Of a DNA stretch of 64,000 nt, positions 52,981 to 63,208 are shown in pieces. The stretch is from assembly GCA_030323885.1 (NCBI GenBank), contig CM059187.1, forward strand, positions 124,114,737-124,178,736. The letters run 5' to 3'. The DNA is from Branchipolynoe longqiensis. Taxonomy: Eukaryota > Annelida > Polychaeta > Phyllodocida > Polynoidae. Under the pieces are notes generated by a model. The model had not been told where the DNA came from and did not search any database. It saw only the letters and a program-made list of their open reading frames with translations. A program made the position numbers and the translations under genes. How positions within the stretch are numbered: the stretch's first letter is position 1; each line of letters begins with the position of its first letter.

Positions 52981-53584
52981 GCGAGTATAAATGTACCGCA
53001 TGTAACCTATCAATATCATCAATACTTCTAGTCTCACCAAATTACGAACTGTACCGGTGGCGCCACCATCCGCCCATCTCTTCCCTCGCTGCACTAGACA
53101 TGTGTGGTCGCAACGGGGAATTTCGTTCTATATAACGTATATAAAATATACATACACATATGCATTTACATACACACACCTATATATATATACATGTTTT
53201 CTCTTGATGCAAAGGCATGGATTCTCCAGAAGACGTTGAAATACCGCCTGTTCGCTTAGCTAGCGGCTCCCCCCCCCCCCACCCACCCACACCCGCCCCA
53301 TCGCTAACCCATATGACTTATCCGCTGATGCCCTAATCCCACTACCCAGCGCCATATACTGTCCTCCCGGGGCGAGTAAACCACCTACATATAGTCATGA
53401 TGTCGGAATGAGTAAATACATATGCGACGCCTACTGGGGTCGTATATGATCTACACACGAGATGTAAACTCATTTTAGAACTGGCCACGAGCCATTGCTT
53501 CCGCCCACCAACCCGGGAGGAAGCTCCTAAATTAGTTTCCAAGCACCACCGGCTCCACCTGGCGGATTTATTCAGGGCCTGGCC
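52981..53584. other. Unassigned sequence
   Basis: GGTGGCGCCACC at 53055 (CTCF-like palindrome). Poly(C) at about 53270-53280. No coding evidence. Confidence 0.35.
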
Positions 53585-54150
53585 GGCTGTGTAGCAGTAT
53601 CTCCATATAAAGAGCAGCTCGGGGGGCCCCCAGACAGCAGCGTGGGAGCAGCTCACCGCGCCGGCACCGACAGCGTGCTAACAAGGCGGGCAGGGGAGGC
53701 GGGCGGGCCGGGTAGTGCCGCCCCCCACACCGGCCTCCTCCCCGCCCTCACTCTGTATTACCCCGGGCTTCCCAAGGGGCCACTCGGCGCTGCCCGCGGC
53801 GGGATGCGTCCCGGGACCCCGCGCCGCCTTCTCCCGGTGACCGGCCCTCCGGGGCCCCGTCTCAGCGTGGCATAACAGCGGCCCCGGCCCCCGGCCCCCG
53901 CCCTCCCCCGTCACGGCCGCGTCCGATTTATAGAGACTCGCTCCTGCTCGACGATGCCGTCCTGGTGATGGACGGTCGCGGGCCGGCCGGGCGCTGGGCA
54001 GGCGCTGGGCAGGCGGGGGCGGGTGGGGCTCAGCGCGCCGCCTCCCCCGGGCCACGGTCGCCCTTTGTCAAGAGGCAATCACACGGGGCGGGCCCGGCTG
54101 TATACGAGCGGCCACCTAAAAGGTTAATGCCGGCCGCATAAAAGTTGGAT
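53585..54150. promoter_or_regulatory. CpG-rich island with TATA-like boxes
   Basis: A strongly GC- and CpG-rich block not explained by any repeat seen elsewhere. CCATATAAAGAGCAGC at about 53604 is a good TATA box placed about 30 bp before a GC-rich start region. A second, GCATAAAAGTTGG, lies near 54136. Frames of 77 codons (+, 53642-53875) and 125 codons (-, 53678-54055) overlap and have no known domain. This looks like a promoter and first exon, direction uncertain (plus favoured by the TATA boxes). Confidence 0.4.
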
Positions 54151-54199
54151 GCGACCAGTGGGCGCTGAGCTGCATGGACACTGTGACTATGTAACAGTG

Positions 54200-54690
54200 G
54201 TAGTGGTGTGTGTGTGTGTGTGTGGTGTGTGTGGGCGTGCGGATGTGTGTGTGTGTGTGGTGTGGGTGGGTGGGAGAGGCTTGATGGACACACTGCTTAT
54301 AGGATATATGACCAGAGCTGGGTCAGGTGGGACTAGGATGGTGTGTGTGTGGTGTGTGTGAGTGTGTGTGTGTGTGTGGGTGTGGTGTGGTGTGGGTGGG
54401 TGTGAGAGGCACGATGGACACACTGCTTATAGGATATATGATCAGAGCTGGGTCAGGTGGGACTAGCATGGTGTGTGTGTGGTGTGGGTGGGTGGGGGAG
54501 GCACGATGGACACACTGCTTATAGGATATATGATCAGAGCTTGGACTAGGATGGTGTGTGTGGTGTGTGTTTGGTGTGTATGTGGGTGTGGGTGGGTGTG
54601 TGGGTGTGGTGTGGGTGGGTGGGGGAGGCACGATTGACAAACTGCTTATAGTTATAGGATAAATGATCAGAGCTGGGTCAGGGGGGACTA
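54200..54690. repeat. GT-rich minisatellite with four unique-core units
   Basis: Each unit joins a GTGTGGTGTGGGTGGG tract to ATGGACACACTGCTTATAGG and CAGAGCTGGGTCAGG. Unit starts are near 54284, 54413, 54505 and 54632. The third unit lacks GGTCAGGTGG. Unit length varies through the GT part. Confidence 0.9.
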
Positions 54691-54794
54691 GGATGCCCCA
54701 TAAGATTGAGACGAGTTCTATCACTTGTATTAGATCTCTCACCCTTCTCATCTCTCATCCCCCACCTCGTTCTCTCTCTCTCTATATAAATATG

Positions 54795-54802
54795 TTTGTT
54801 TC

Positions 54803-54839
<37 letters not shown>

Positions 54840-54840
54840 G
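54795..54840. repeat. (TA)n microsatellite
   Basis: TA run. Confidence 0.95.
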
Positions 54841-55471
54841 CTGTATAAGAAGTATACGAGTATAATAACCTGGAATTCTATACTCGCTCCTAACACCCAC
54901 TCGTCAGTAATCGGGTGGTTGAGCCTCGGACTACTCATCTACTGCTCAGGCCTACTCGCATCAGCTCCGACTCGCCTGCTCATTATCCTACTCACTTACC
55001 GCCAAAAATTTAGTTATGGCTATATATGTTATTTAATCAATTATATGAATATAATTTGTTAAAGGTGATGGTTATTTCCTATTTCCCCGAATTTGCTGTC
55101 CCGGTGAACTACACTCCTGTGGAATTGAATAAAAAACGGAATTCCAGTTTTTGCTGCCAGAAAAAAACGGATTTCCGGTTAAAACGAGAGAAATCACATG
55201 CCTGATATATAACTGAAAAAATTCTTCAACGCGAGTGAGGTTTACCCACGCTAGTAGGTGCCACGAAGCGCCACCAGTCATGAGCATGTTGAGAAGGCAG
55301 TACAGAGTATTCGGTGTAATAAAATATATCACAAAATAATTCCCTTCCACGCATTTCTACTCGCATAACGCGTAAACATCATATCTATATATATCTATAT
55401 ATATATGTACTATGTAATTTATTATGTGGATATAAATAAGGCAGGCCCTTAAATGTTTCTCTCTAACCACC
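54841..55471. other. Unassigned sequence
   Basis: GCTGTATAAG..GAGTATAATAA near 54840 resembles the start of 11893. 55424-55460 matches 24.32 kb. No gene. Confidence 0.35.
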
Positions 55472-55826
55472 TTAAAGTTGCATGGTCCGATGGTTTTGAA
55501 TTTCAGTATTCTTTCTGAGATAAATATATTAGATCGATCACTAGTATCTACTTTACATTAGTTCAAAGTTACTTTTATTTTAAATGGTAAACTTTTGAGA
55601 TATTTTGAGGTCAAACATGGAAAATTAGTTTTGGCAAGCTTGCCAAAACTCTGACACCATAGACTTCTGCAGTGACAGGTTCTGTTAAGTTGACTCAGTA
55701 TTGCCTTCTATGCAGAAACACATGCTTAATAAGTGCATCAGTATCTAAGTTAGATATGTAAAATCAAATCTAGATAATTGGTTTGATTTTGAAAATTTGA
55801 TATTTCATCGGACTATGCAGCTTTAA
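55472..55826 (+). mobile_element. TTAA-1 MITE, full copy
   Basis: TTAA/AGTTGCATGGTCCGATGG to CATCGGACTATGCAGCT/TTAA, intact centre TTTTGGCAAGCTTGCCAAAA. It closely matches the copy at 35201 in sequence and length. Confidence 0.95.
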
Positions 55827-56292
55827 CTTCCATGTTATTCACTGCCGACCGGGCATTCTCTGCTACCCCACCTCCTATACCTGTGAGCCAACTGTCACTC
55901 TGCTAACTTTCAAAACATATATACATATTTCTCAGCACTATGGCATAGATAAATACATCGCTATATGATCATTCAACAATAGTCATATTGATTCATTTCT
56001 ATGCATTTTCTCCGACACTGCTAAATCAATAAACCAGGGCAGTGTCGCTCAAAACTAGGTCCGTTGTGCCATGCCCTATATACATTTCATAACCAGGAAT
56101 CAATAAATCACAACAATAATGGTATCATCGCTTCATATGTATGCATATGTATGCATGTCATCGCACTGTGAAATCTATTCATAGTTGTATTGTTCAACAA
56201 TAGCCCCATTACTTCATATCTACACATTTATCTGCGCAGTGAAATCAATATATCACAACAGTGTTGTTCCGTCTTTGTCCTAGCTAAATAAT
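55827..56292. other. Unassigned, internally repetitive sequence
   Basis: CATTCAACAATAGTC and GTTCAACAATAGCCCC, with nearby GTGAAATC and CACAACA words, suggest a decayed repeat of about 250 bp period. Confidence 0.4.
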
Positions 56293-56422
56293 ACCAGACG
56301 GGATGGCCGATTGAGTTGAGCGTCCACCTCCTGTTTTGGTAGATCGTGGGATTCTAACCCATGGGTTCAAACCCTGGTCAACTCAAACCAATGACTTAAA
56401 GATTTATACTTGTCGCTTCATG
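56293..56422 (+). mobile_element. SINE-A head, 3'-truncated
   Basis: GACGGGATGGCCGATTGAGT to GATTTATACTTGTCGCTTCA, B box GGGTTCAAACCC with a duplicated ATCGTGGGATTC region. The body is absent. Confidence 0.85.
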
Positions 56423-56559
56423 GGCAACACAATGTACAACAGTATAAATTATGTGGTGAAGTGGTAGCCATCCTTAAATATGAATTGTATAATGTATAAT
56501 ATGCTTTGGTAGTCTGTGTGAGAATTCAGATTTAAAATTAAAGAACATTTGTTATAATA

Positions 56560-57000
56560 TAACACCTGTGGTCGTTTACATTTTCATATTTTTCCCAAGA
56601 TTGAATAGTATAGAAGATATACCAGTGCTTGTAAACTGGCAGCCATCTTGGATTTCTAGATGACATCATCAGTATATGAACTTTAATCTTATACAGATAG
56701 ATGTGTCTGCAAAATACCCAGTGATAGACACCTTCACGACTAATTTGGAGTAAATAGTTAAGGAGATATGCCAGTTTTAGTGTTACGGTGGCCATCTTGG
56801 CAGCCATCTTGGAAATTACCATTATGTAATACGATATTAACATAATACTTAGTTCTAATGGATAGCTTGACCCCTAAAACCTAGGTATAGAAGCACAAAT
56901 CACCTTCCTATGATGAACAGGTAGGGAGTTATGGTCATTTATAGGTAATGGCGACCATCTTGGATGCCATCTTGAATTTCTCAAATTGCTCAAGGGTGTC
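56560..57000. repeat. Degenerate ~150-bp repeat with CCATCTTG motifs
   Basis: CCATCTTG occurs five times, near 56643, 56794, 56809, 56951 and 56966. GAGATATGCCAGTTTTAG-like sequence precedes each group. The motif and its complement CAAGATGG match the YY1 core. No coding capacity. Confidence 0.6.
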
Positions 57001-57427
57001 AACATGTCATGAAGCAGTTTCTGAAAATAGAGACCCTGGGCTACCAAAATCAACAGTAAAAAAACTTAATACAACAATGCAAGGTTAAGGGAAAAAATGG
57101 CAGTTGGCTCCCAGACTAATATATGCATATCTGTATATAGACCTACCTATAATTGTTCATGTTGCGCCACATGGGTAATTTGGCATGCGGGCAGATGCCA
57201 TTCTTTGACTAAGGACGCACAAGGCGCCCCACCCCTGTAGTGTTAGAAATGAATGATCAATGGCCACCACTAAACGTGCCATCTAGCCTTAAAAACATGC
57301 AAAGCTTATGACATTAACTAAGACGTTATCACTTCATCCTTAGCTTTAAAATCGATAACACATACTTCTTCAGGCTGCTTAATTTGTTGGGCGATACCGA
57401 TCGTCCAAGAATCCGGCTACCAAGAAT
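57001..57427. other. Unassigned sequence upstream of the gag-like ORF
   Basis: No separate feature recognised. It may be the 5' non-coding part of the retroelement that follows. Confidence 0.35.
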
Positions 57428-58743
57428 ATGACTAAACGACCAAGAGAGTCGACTCCAGATACGGCCGTACCCAAGAAAAAGACTCGGGGACATCCTAAAG
57501 TAGCAGCAGTTGCATCTATGTCGAAGGACGCTCCTAAAACTCATTCTAGTCCAACCCAGGACCGGCACAAGCAGAAGGGAGATGAACATGACACTGATGG
57601 CTCACATGACGCATGTGAACACATTAAGGAGGACGATAACAGGATCGCGGCAGTACTGGCCGGGATTCAATCACAGATAAGAGATCTGTCGGTTGGATTC
57701 GCTGCACACTTCAAAGTCATCGAAGGAAAGAACGCAAAACGATGAAGATCCAGGTCACTTTCACCCCACTGTCACCGACGAGAAGTGACACCACTTGCGA
57801 CTAGCTCCGATGCCAGCAGTACCGAGAGGAGACATAAGAGACAAGCTCACAAATGTACATGCCGCTCGTCAACTTCAAAGGTTCTCACAGAAGGAACCGA
57901 CAATTTGAGTCATACTCTGAGGAAAGGGGCGGCCATCGAGACAGGCATGACAGACGTGACAGGAGGGACAATTACACCCACGAGGCAGTGTCACCAATTG
58001 TCATCAAAGACACTGAGAGGGATGAGGCTGTCAACGAACTGCTCGTGGCAGCCAGATCTGCCCTAGGCAAAAGAAAAGGTAATAATATCCTTGCTCCACA
58101 TAAGTATGTTATCAGGGGTTACAAAAATGACAAAATTGGCATGGAAGAGGCCACGTGGCCAGAATACTTTGTGGCATTATGCCGCATGACAGAGGATAAG
58201 AAGCTGCCACATGGATGGTCAAAACATGGCAGTACCCACATGCACCAGCTCGCCACTATGGTGTCAAACTCGGACTGGCACACTTGCTGACAATGGTCAG
58301 AAACCATTTTCACTATGATTTCCGACAGCCGCCTCCCCAACGGATGGAGCGATACATATGCCATAAAGGATGTCCAGCATGACATCTGCGCTCTAGGCAC
58401 CAGGATAGAGAAGGGAAAAAGGAGCAAAGGCAATCAGAGGGCGGAAGGTGCTGCAACGGCCTCTGGCTAGAACAACGCCAACGCAAACAAAACATCTAGC
58501 GACCATGCATGAGTGGATTACAACAGGGAAGTAGACGGTAAGACTTGCAGTCTTTGGAACTGGGGCAATGACTGCGGATTTGCGACCTCAGACGGCCCAC
58601 AGCCGGATCGTCAGTGTCACTTGTGTGCATGGTGTGTAAATAAGTACAAATGAGCAAACGGCCATCAGGAAAATAACTGTCAGAACAAGAAGAGGCACTT
58701 CGACAGGGTCGGCACAAATAAAGACAAGAAAAAGGATTTTTAA
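57428..58743 (+). pseudogene. Gag-like ORF of a retroelement, frameshifted
   Basis: Starts ATG with a basic, low-complexity head (MTKRPRESTPDTAVPKKK). It shifts frame near 57745 and continues in the frame with TERDEAVNELLVAARSALG and KRKGNNILAPHKYVIRGY. It stops near 58287. A last frame has KTCSLWNWGNDCGF, HLCAWCVNKYK and HQENNCQNKKRHF, a Cys/His array as in gag-like proteins. Part of a DIRS/Ngaro-type or similar element is my best guess, since a DIRS-like RNase H occurs at 63.8 kb. In-frame stops show decay. Confidence 0.55.
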
Positions 58744-58769
58744 TTGCCGGCAGTACTGATCTCACAGTC

Positions 58770-59160
58770 CTGCGACAAGGCCCCCTTTTTTTCGCCTTCT
58801 CTTTCAGTCTATCTTTTTTCCACCTTCTCTTTCACTCCCTCTTTTTTCCCACCTTCTCTTTCACTCCCTCTTTTTCCCACTTTCTCTTTCACTTCCCCTT
58901 TTCCCCACCTTCTCTTTCACTCTCTTTTTTCCGCCTTCTCTTTCACTCCCTCTTTTTTCTGCCTTCTCTTTCACTCCCTCTTTTTCCAACCTTCTCTTTC
59001 ACTCCCTCTTTTTCCCGCTTTCTCTTTCACTTCCCCTTTTCCCCACCTTCTCTTTCACTCTCTTTTTTCCGCCTTCTCTTTCACTCTCTTTTTTTCACCT
59101 TCTCTTTCACTTCCTCCTTTTTTCACGTTCCCTTTCATTCCCTCTTTTTCTCTCTTTTCT
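58770..59160. repeat. Polypyrimidine CCTTCTCTTTCACTCC minisatellite
   Basis: About 13 units of 27-33 bp (CACCTTCTCTTTCACTCCCT plus CTTTTTTCC). A block of about 140 bp holding five units seems to be duplicated (58840-58980 and 58985-59120). Confidence 0.9.
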
Positions 59161-59236
59161 TTGTTGTTGTTGCTTTCTAGTACATATAAAGTTTGACTAT
59201 GTTAATTTAACGACTATCGAGAAAAAGTCAGATTGA

Positions 59237-59697
59237 AAACTACTTTTGTTCTAAAGATCCTTGGCTTAACTACTTTGACTTTGAAGATTCTTGGTTCCAT
59301 AATGTTTTCTCTGAAGTATCCTAGGCACCATAACTTTGACTCTAAAGATGCTTGTCTCCACCATCTGGCTCTGAAGATTCTTGACTTCACAATCTTGGCT
59401 CCAAAGATTCTCGGCTTAACCTTTTTGGCTCTGGAGATTCTTTTCCGTTCACTAATTTTGTTCCCAAAATTCTTGGCTGAACATTTTTGGCTCTGAAGAT
59501 TCTTGTCTTCACAAATTTGGTTAAAAATATTCCCGGCTTAATAACTACTTTGGCTCCAAAGATTCTTTTCTCCACTACTTTGGCTCTGAAGATTCTTACC
59601 ATCACTATTTTGGTTCTGAAGATTCTCAGCATAACTAATTTAGCTCTAAAGATTCTTAGCTCCACAAGCTTTTCCCTGAAGATTTTCGGTGGGAATT
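59237..59697. repeat. 30-bp minisatellite, about 15 units
   Basis: Units near TTTGGCTCTGAAGATTCTTG plus GCTTCACTAC. Because the period is ten codons, the frame stays open on both strands: plus LALKILxxT-like, minus RIFRAKxVxx-like decapeptides. No known protein matches, and the codon pattern is that of the DNA unit. Confidence 0.9.
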
Positions 59698-59954
59698 TGC
59701 CACTAGACGGCGCCACGAGAGGCGTGACGCTATGCGTCTGGACACGGTCGACTTGGCTCGAGGTGTGCCGACACGGGCCAGTGACAACCCTTCACTTTCA
59801 GTGCTTCATCTTCAATTACCCCCTCCCCCAAACTCACACACACCTCCCCATCTCACCCCCCCCCCTCCCACACACACACACTTCCCCCATCTCACCCACA
59901 CATCCACACACACACTCACACACACATTCACCCCTCAGCAATTCCCTCCTCCAG

Positions 59955-60060
59955 GGTCCCGCCGGGATTATCCCACACGTCCAACACTATGATGAACCTC
60001 AACGGTATGCAGAGGCACATCCAGGGCAGAGGTTCATATTGATGTTTCACATAGCTACAG
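59955..60060 (+). CDS. Candidate internal exon, unknown protein
   Basis: A 106-bp segment lies between a good acceptor (TTCCCTCCTCCAG) and a weak donor (CTACAG/GTTAGG). It reads GPAGIIPHVQHYDEPQ then RYAEAHPGQRFILMFHIAT in one open phase. Composition is balanced, unlike the surrounding CA-rich DNA. The upstream plus-strand ORF joins it only by chance through the CA tract. I do not recognise the family. The SINE at 60131 begins 70 bp downstream, which is common in introns. Confidence 0.3.
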
Positions 60061-60130
60061 GTTAGGCTTACATTACATCACGGCGAGAGAGTGGCTGCAT
60101 GGGAGATCGTGCGAGGTATGATGTCGGTTT

Positions 60131-60437
60131 CTTTGGTTGGTGGAGTTTTACGTCCTGGCAACATCTAAGGTCATATCAGGATGGATACCGACTTGTGACA
60201 GTGCACACTCATGGTGACTTTATAGTGCTGCCTTACTGCCTGATACATTATCCTGACACTGAGCCAACCAGTCCTTGGCCTATCCTAATATAATGCTGAG
60301 CGCCAGGCTAGGAAGTGACAAGTATACATTTTTAAGTCATTGGTTTGACACGACCAGGGTTCGAACCCGTGGAGTTGAATCCCACGATCTACTAAAACGG
60401 GAGACGGATGCTCAACTCATTCAGCCATCCCTTCTGG
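60131..60437 (-). mobile_element. SINE-A, full head, body deletion
   Basis: Tail GGAGTTTTACGTCCTGGCAA, B box GGGTTCGAACCC, head complement CAGCCATCCCTTCTGG. About 40 bp of body around the CAGTGGGGC region is missing (TGCCTTACTGCCTGATACAT). Confidence 0.9.
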
Positions 60438-60505
60438 CCTAGGCATGCCATAGGGGTGGTAGGTGGAGAAGGTGGGAGGAAGGAAGACGATGACCACTAC
60501 ATACA

Positions 60506-61012
60506 GTATAACCCCGTTAAACGAAACTTGAAGGGACCCTAGAAATGTGTTTGGATTAACCGATCATTGGTTTAATCGAGCTTTGGTTTCCACTTTGACT
60601 TGGCTTTGGAAAAAACATGGGTGCATTATGAATGTAATATACAATGTATGTGGACACTTTGATTAATATGTTTATGTATATACAGTATAACCCTGTTAAA
60701 CCTAGCTCAGTCAAACCAAACAATCGGTTAATCCTAACTTTTTTTGGCAGCGTGGCAAAATACTACCATTTATCATATAAAAAAGTATCAGATGACCTTA
60801 TAACCACATGAACGTTTGGGTTAACCCTACCGGAAGTGGCCTGGGGCCCGACAATTTTGTTTGGATTAACCGATACTTTGGATTAACCGACTTTGGTTGA
60901 ACCAACTTTTTTATATGATAAATGGTAGTATTTTGTCAGGCCGCCGAAAAATGTTTGGATTAACCGATCGTTTGGTTTAACCGAGCTTGGTTTAACGGGC
61001 TTGTACAGTAGT
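60506..61012. mobile_element. Pogo-B MITE, partly duplicated
   Basis: CAGTATAACCCCGTTAAACG at the left and GTTTAACGGGCTTGTACAG at the right, with GGATTAACCGAT words. A second start (CAGTATAACCCTGTTAAACC) lies internally near 60682, so one copy sits in another. It is related to 10653-11213. Confidence 0.75.
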
Positions 61013-61334
61013 CGGTCCTTTTAAGCCTACATTGTCGATAGAAATTGTGTTGCTGGATAAGCTCAATTATTATCAGGAAATGGTAGGAATTATTCATGAT
61101 GGGATATTAATTTTGTCCCAGAATGCATGGCACACTATATGGAGTGTAAGTGCATTATAGGACGATAGGGTTTCCCTATTTTCACCTCTTGTTTCCCTTG
61201 TTGGGTCCTGTCCGATCATAACCTGATTTTTTAGAAGTACGAGATGCATTGGTTATAGCTGACCAGTAGGAACAATACAACACTTCCTGTCCCACTGAGA
61301 CAAGCTTGTAGCATATCAAATCAAGTTCGTTTTG
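61013..61334. other. Unassigned sequence
   Basis: Nothing recognised. Confidence 0.4.
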
Positions 61335-61640
61335 TTAGTTATTTGGAGTTTTACATTGTAGCAACATCTAAGGTCCTATTTGGACGGGTACTGATTTGTG
61401 ATAGTGCGTACTCATGTCAACTTTATAGTGCTTCCTTACTGGGAGACTGGGCCACCAGCACCATTGCCCGATATTCCATTCAGTCACATTATCCTGATAC
61501 TTACCCCAAAAAACAACCAGTCCTTGCCCTATCCTACACATGCGAACCGTCAAATTAGGTGGTGACGAGCATTTTTCTAATAAGTGATTAGTTTGACTCT
61601 GTCGAGGTTCGAACCCACGACCTCTCGCACAGAAAGCCAA
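61335..61640 (-). mobile_element. SINE-A, old copy
   Basis: TTTTACATTGTAGCAACATC tail, body with many changes, B box GAGGTTCGAACCC on the plus side. It is among the most diverged full-length copies here. Confidence 0.8.
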
Positions 61641-61851
61641 CCAGCTTTCTCAGTAGTGTATAAGTTAAGTAATAACATGACTACTTTGCTGTCAATCACA
61701 AAACAATGTTAGGTATTCATTAAGTCACATTAACACGAGGAACACACCCTAGTCTATTATTAGGCATTTTTTTTAAAGCAGACAGCCACTCAAATATTCA
61801 CTTTCTATTTTGTTTAAAGGTTAGAATATCATAATATCGTTATTTACTAAT
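61641..61851. other. AT-rich unassigned sequence
   Basis: Nothing recognised. Confidence 0.4.
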
Positions 61852-62995
61852 GTAGCTGTCACACTACGACAACAATGGGAGGACGACAGCCCGGCGGCTG
61901 GAATTTTGAGAAATCACGACGACATATGCAAATTCGGGCTAATTTGGACGACAATCGGACGACAACCGGACGACAACGGTGCGACAAATCGGCCTGGGTA
62001 TAACGACAATCTAACGACAGAGGAGGTCGGAGATATTTTATTGCAGAATTATTCCCTTTATAAAAGACTGAACTTAACTGTATACAATGTTCATTTTATT
62101 TACTATTATTATTCCCTTAATAAAAGACTGAACTGAAAAGTATACAATGTTCATATTATTTACTAGAATTATTCCCTTAATAAAAGACTGAACTGAAATG
62201 TATACAATGTTCATTTTATTTACTATTATTATTCCCTTAATAAAAGACTGAACTGAAAAGTATCCAATGTTCATTTTATTTACTAGAATTATTTACTATT
62301 ATTATTCCCTTAATAAAAGACTGAACTGAAATGTATACAATGTTCATTTTATTTACTATTATTATTCCCTTTATAAAAGACTGAACTTAACTGTATACAA
62401 TGTTCATTTTATTTACTAGAATTTTTCCCTTTATAAAAGACTGAACTTAAATGTATACGATGTTCATTTTTTTTACTATTATTTTTCCCTTTATAAAAGA
62501 CTGAACTTAAATGTATACAATGTTCATTTTTTTTACTATTATTATTCCCTTAATAAAAGACTGAACTTAAATGTATACAATGTTAATTTTTTTTACTATT
62601 ATTTTTCCCTTTATAAAAGACTGAACTTAAATGTATACAATGTTAATTTTTTTTACTATTATTTTTCCCTTTATAACGACAAGACAACACCTTAGCGACA
62701 ACGACAACACTGTAGCGACACCGTAGCTACAGTGCCGCGACAGTGCCGCGACAGTGCCGCGACAGTGCCGCAACATCGGCTGTCGTGGCCTGTCGTCGAA
62801 GTTTTTCAACATGTCCAAAATACCCACGACAACCCGGCGACAGTCGAGAAACAGTGGAGAAACTGGAGGTGTCACGGAGGTGCGGCGGCGACAGCTGCGC
62901 GACAGCTGCGCGACAATCGGCGACAATCGACGACAGACCGGAAGTCGCTGTCGCAGGGCTGTTGCCACTGCTTGTCGTCGTAGTGTGACTGCTAC
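61852..62995. mobile_element. WORD element, CGACAAC type, with internal minisatellite
   Basis: TIRs GTAGCTGTCACACTACGACA and the complement of TCGTCGTAGTGTGACTGCTAC. The left arm (61852-62045) and right arm (62673-62995) are built from GGACGACAAC, CGACAATCGG and GCGACAGTGCC words. An AT-rich 60-bp array sits between them. No transposase. Confidence 0.75.
62046..62672. repeat. 60-bp minisatellite, about 10 units
   Basis: Unit contains ATTCCCTTAATAAAAGACTG, AACTGAAATGTATACAATGT and TCATTTTATTTACTA. Units differ at a few sites, including CTTAATA/CTTTATA alternation. Confidence 0.95.
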
Positions 62996-63208
62996 ATAAT
63001 GGTAATCACTGTTGCTATGAACTCTTATTCAACCACAATTTTCTTTAACAATTTTAAAAACAATTCTTTTAAACAGAATTGCATTAGCACAGACAGCATG
63101 CTGAACCAATCACAGCATAGTATTTTGGTGATGTGGTACTAAATGTGCACATGGCAACACTGTCACAGTTAATAAAATGTGGAATAACCATATAATTTAT
63201 TAAAATAT
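62996..63208. other. AT-rich unassigned sequence
   Basis: Nothing recognised. Confidence 0.4.
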
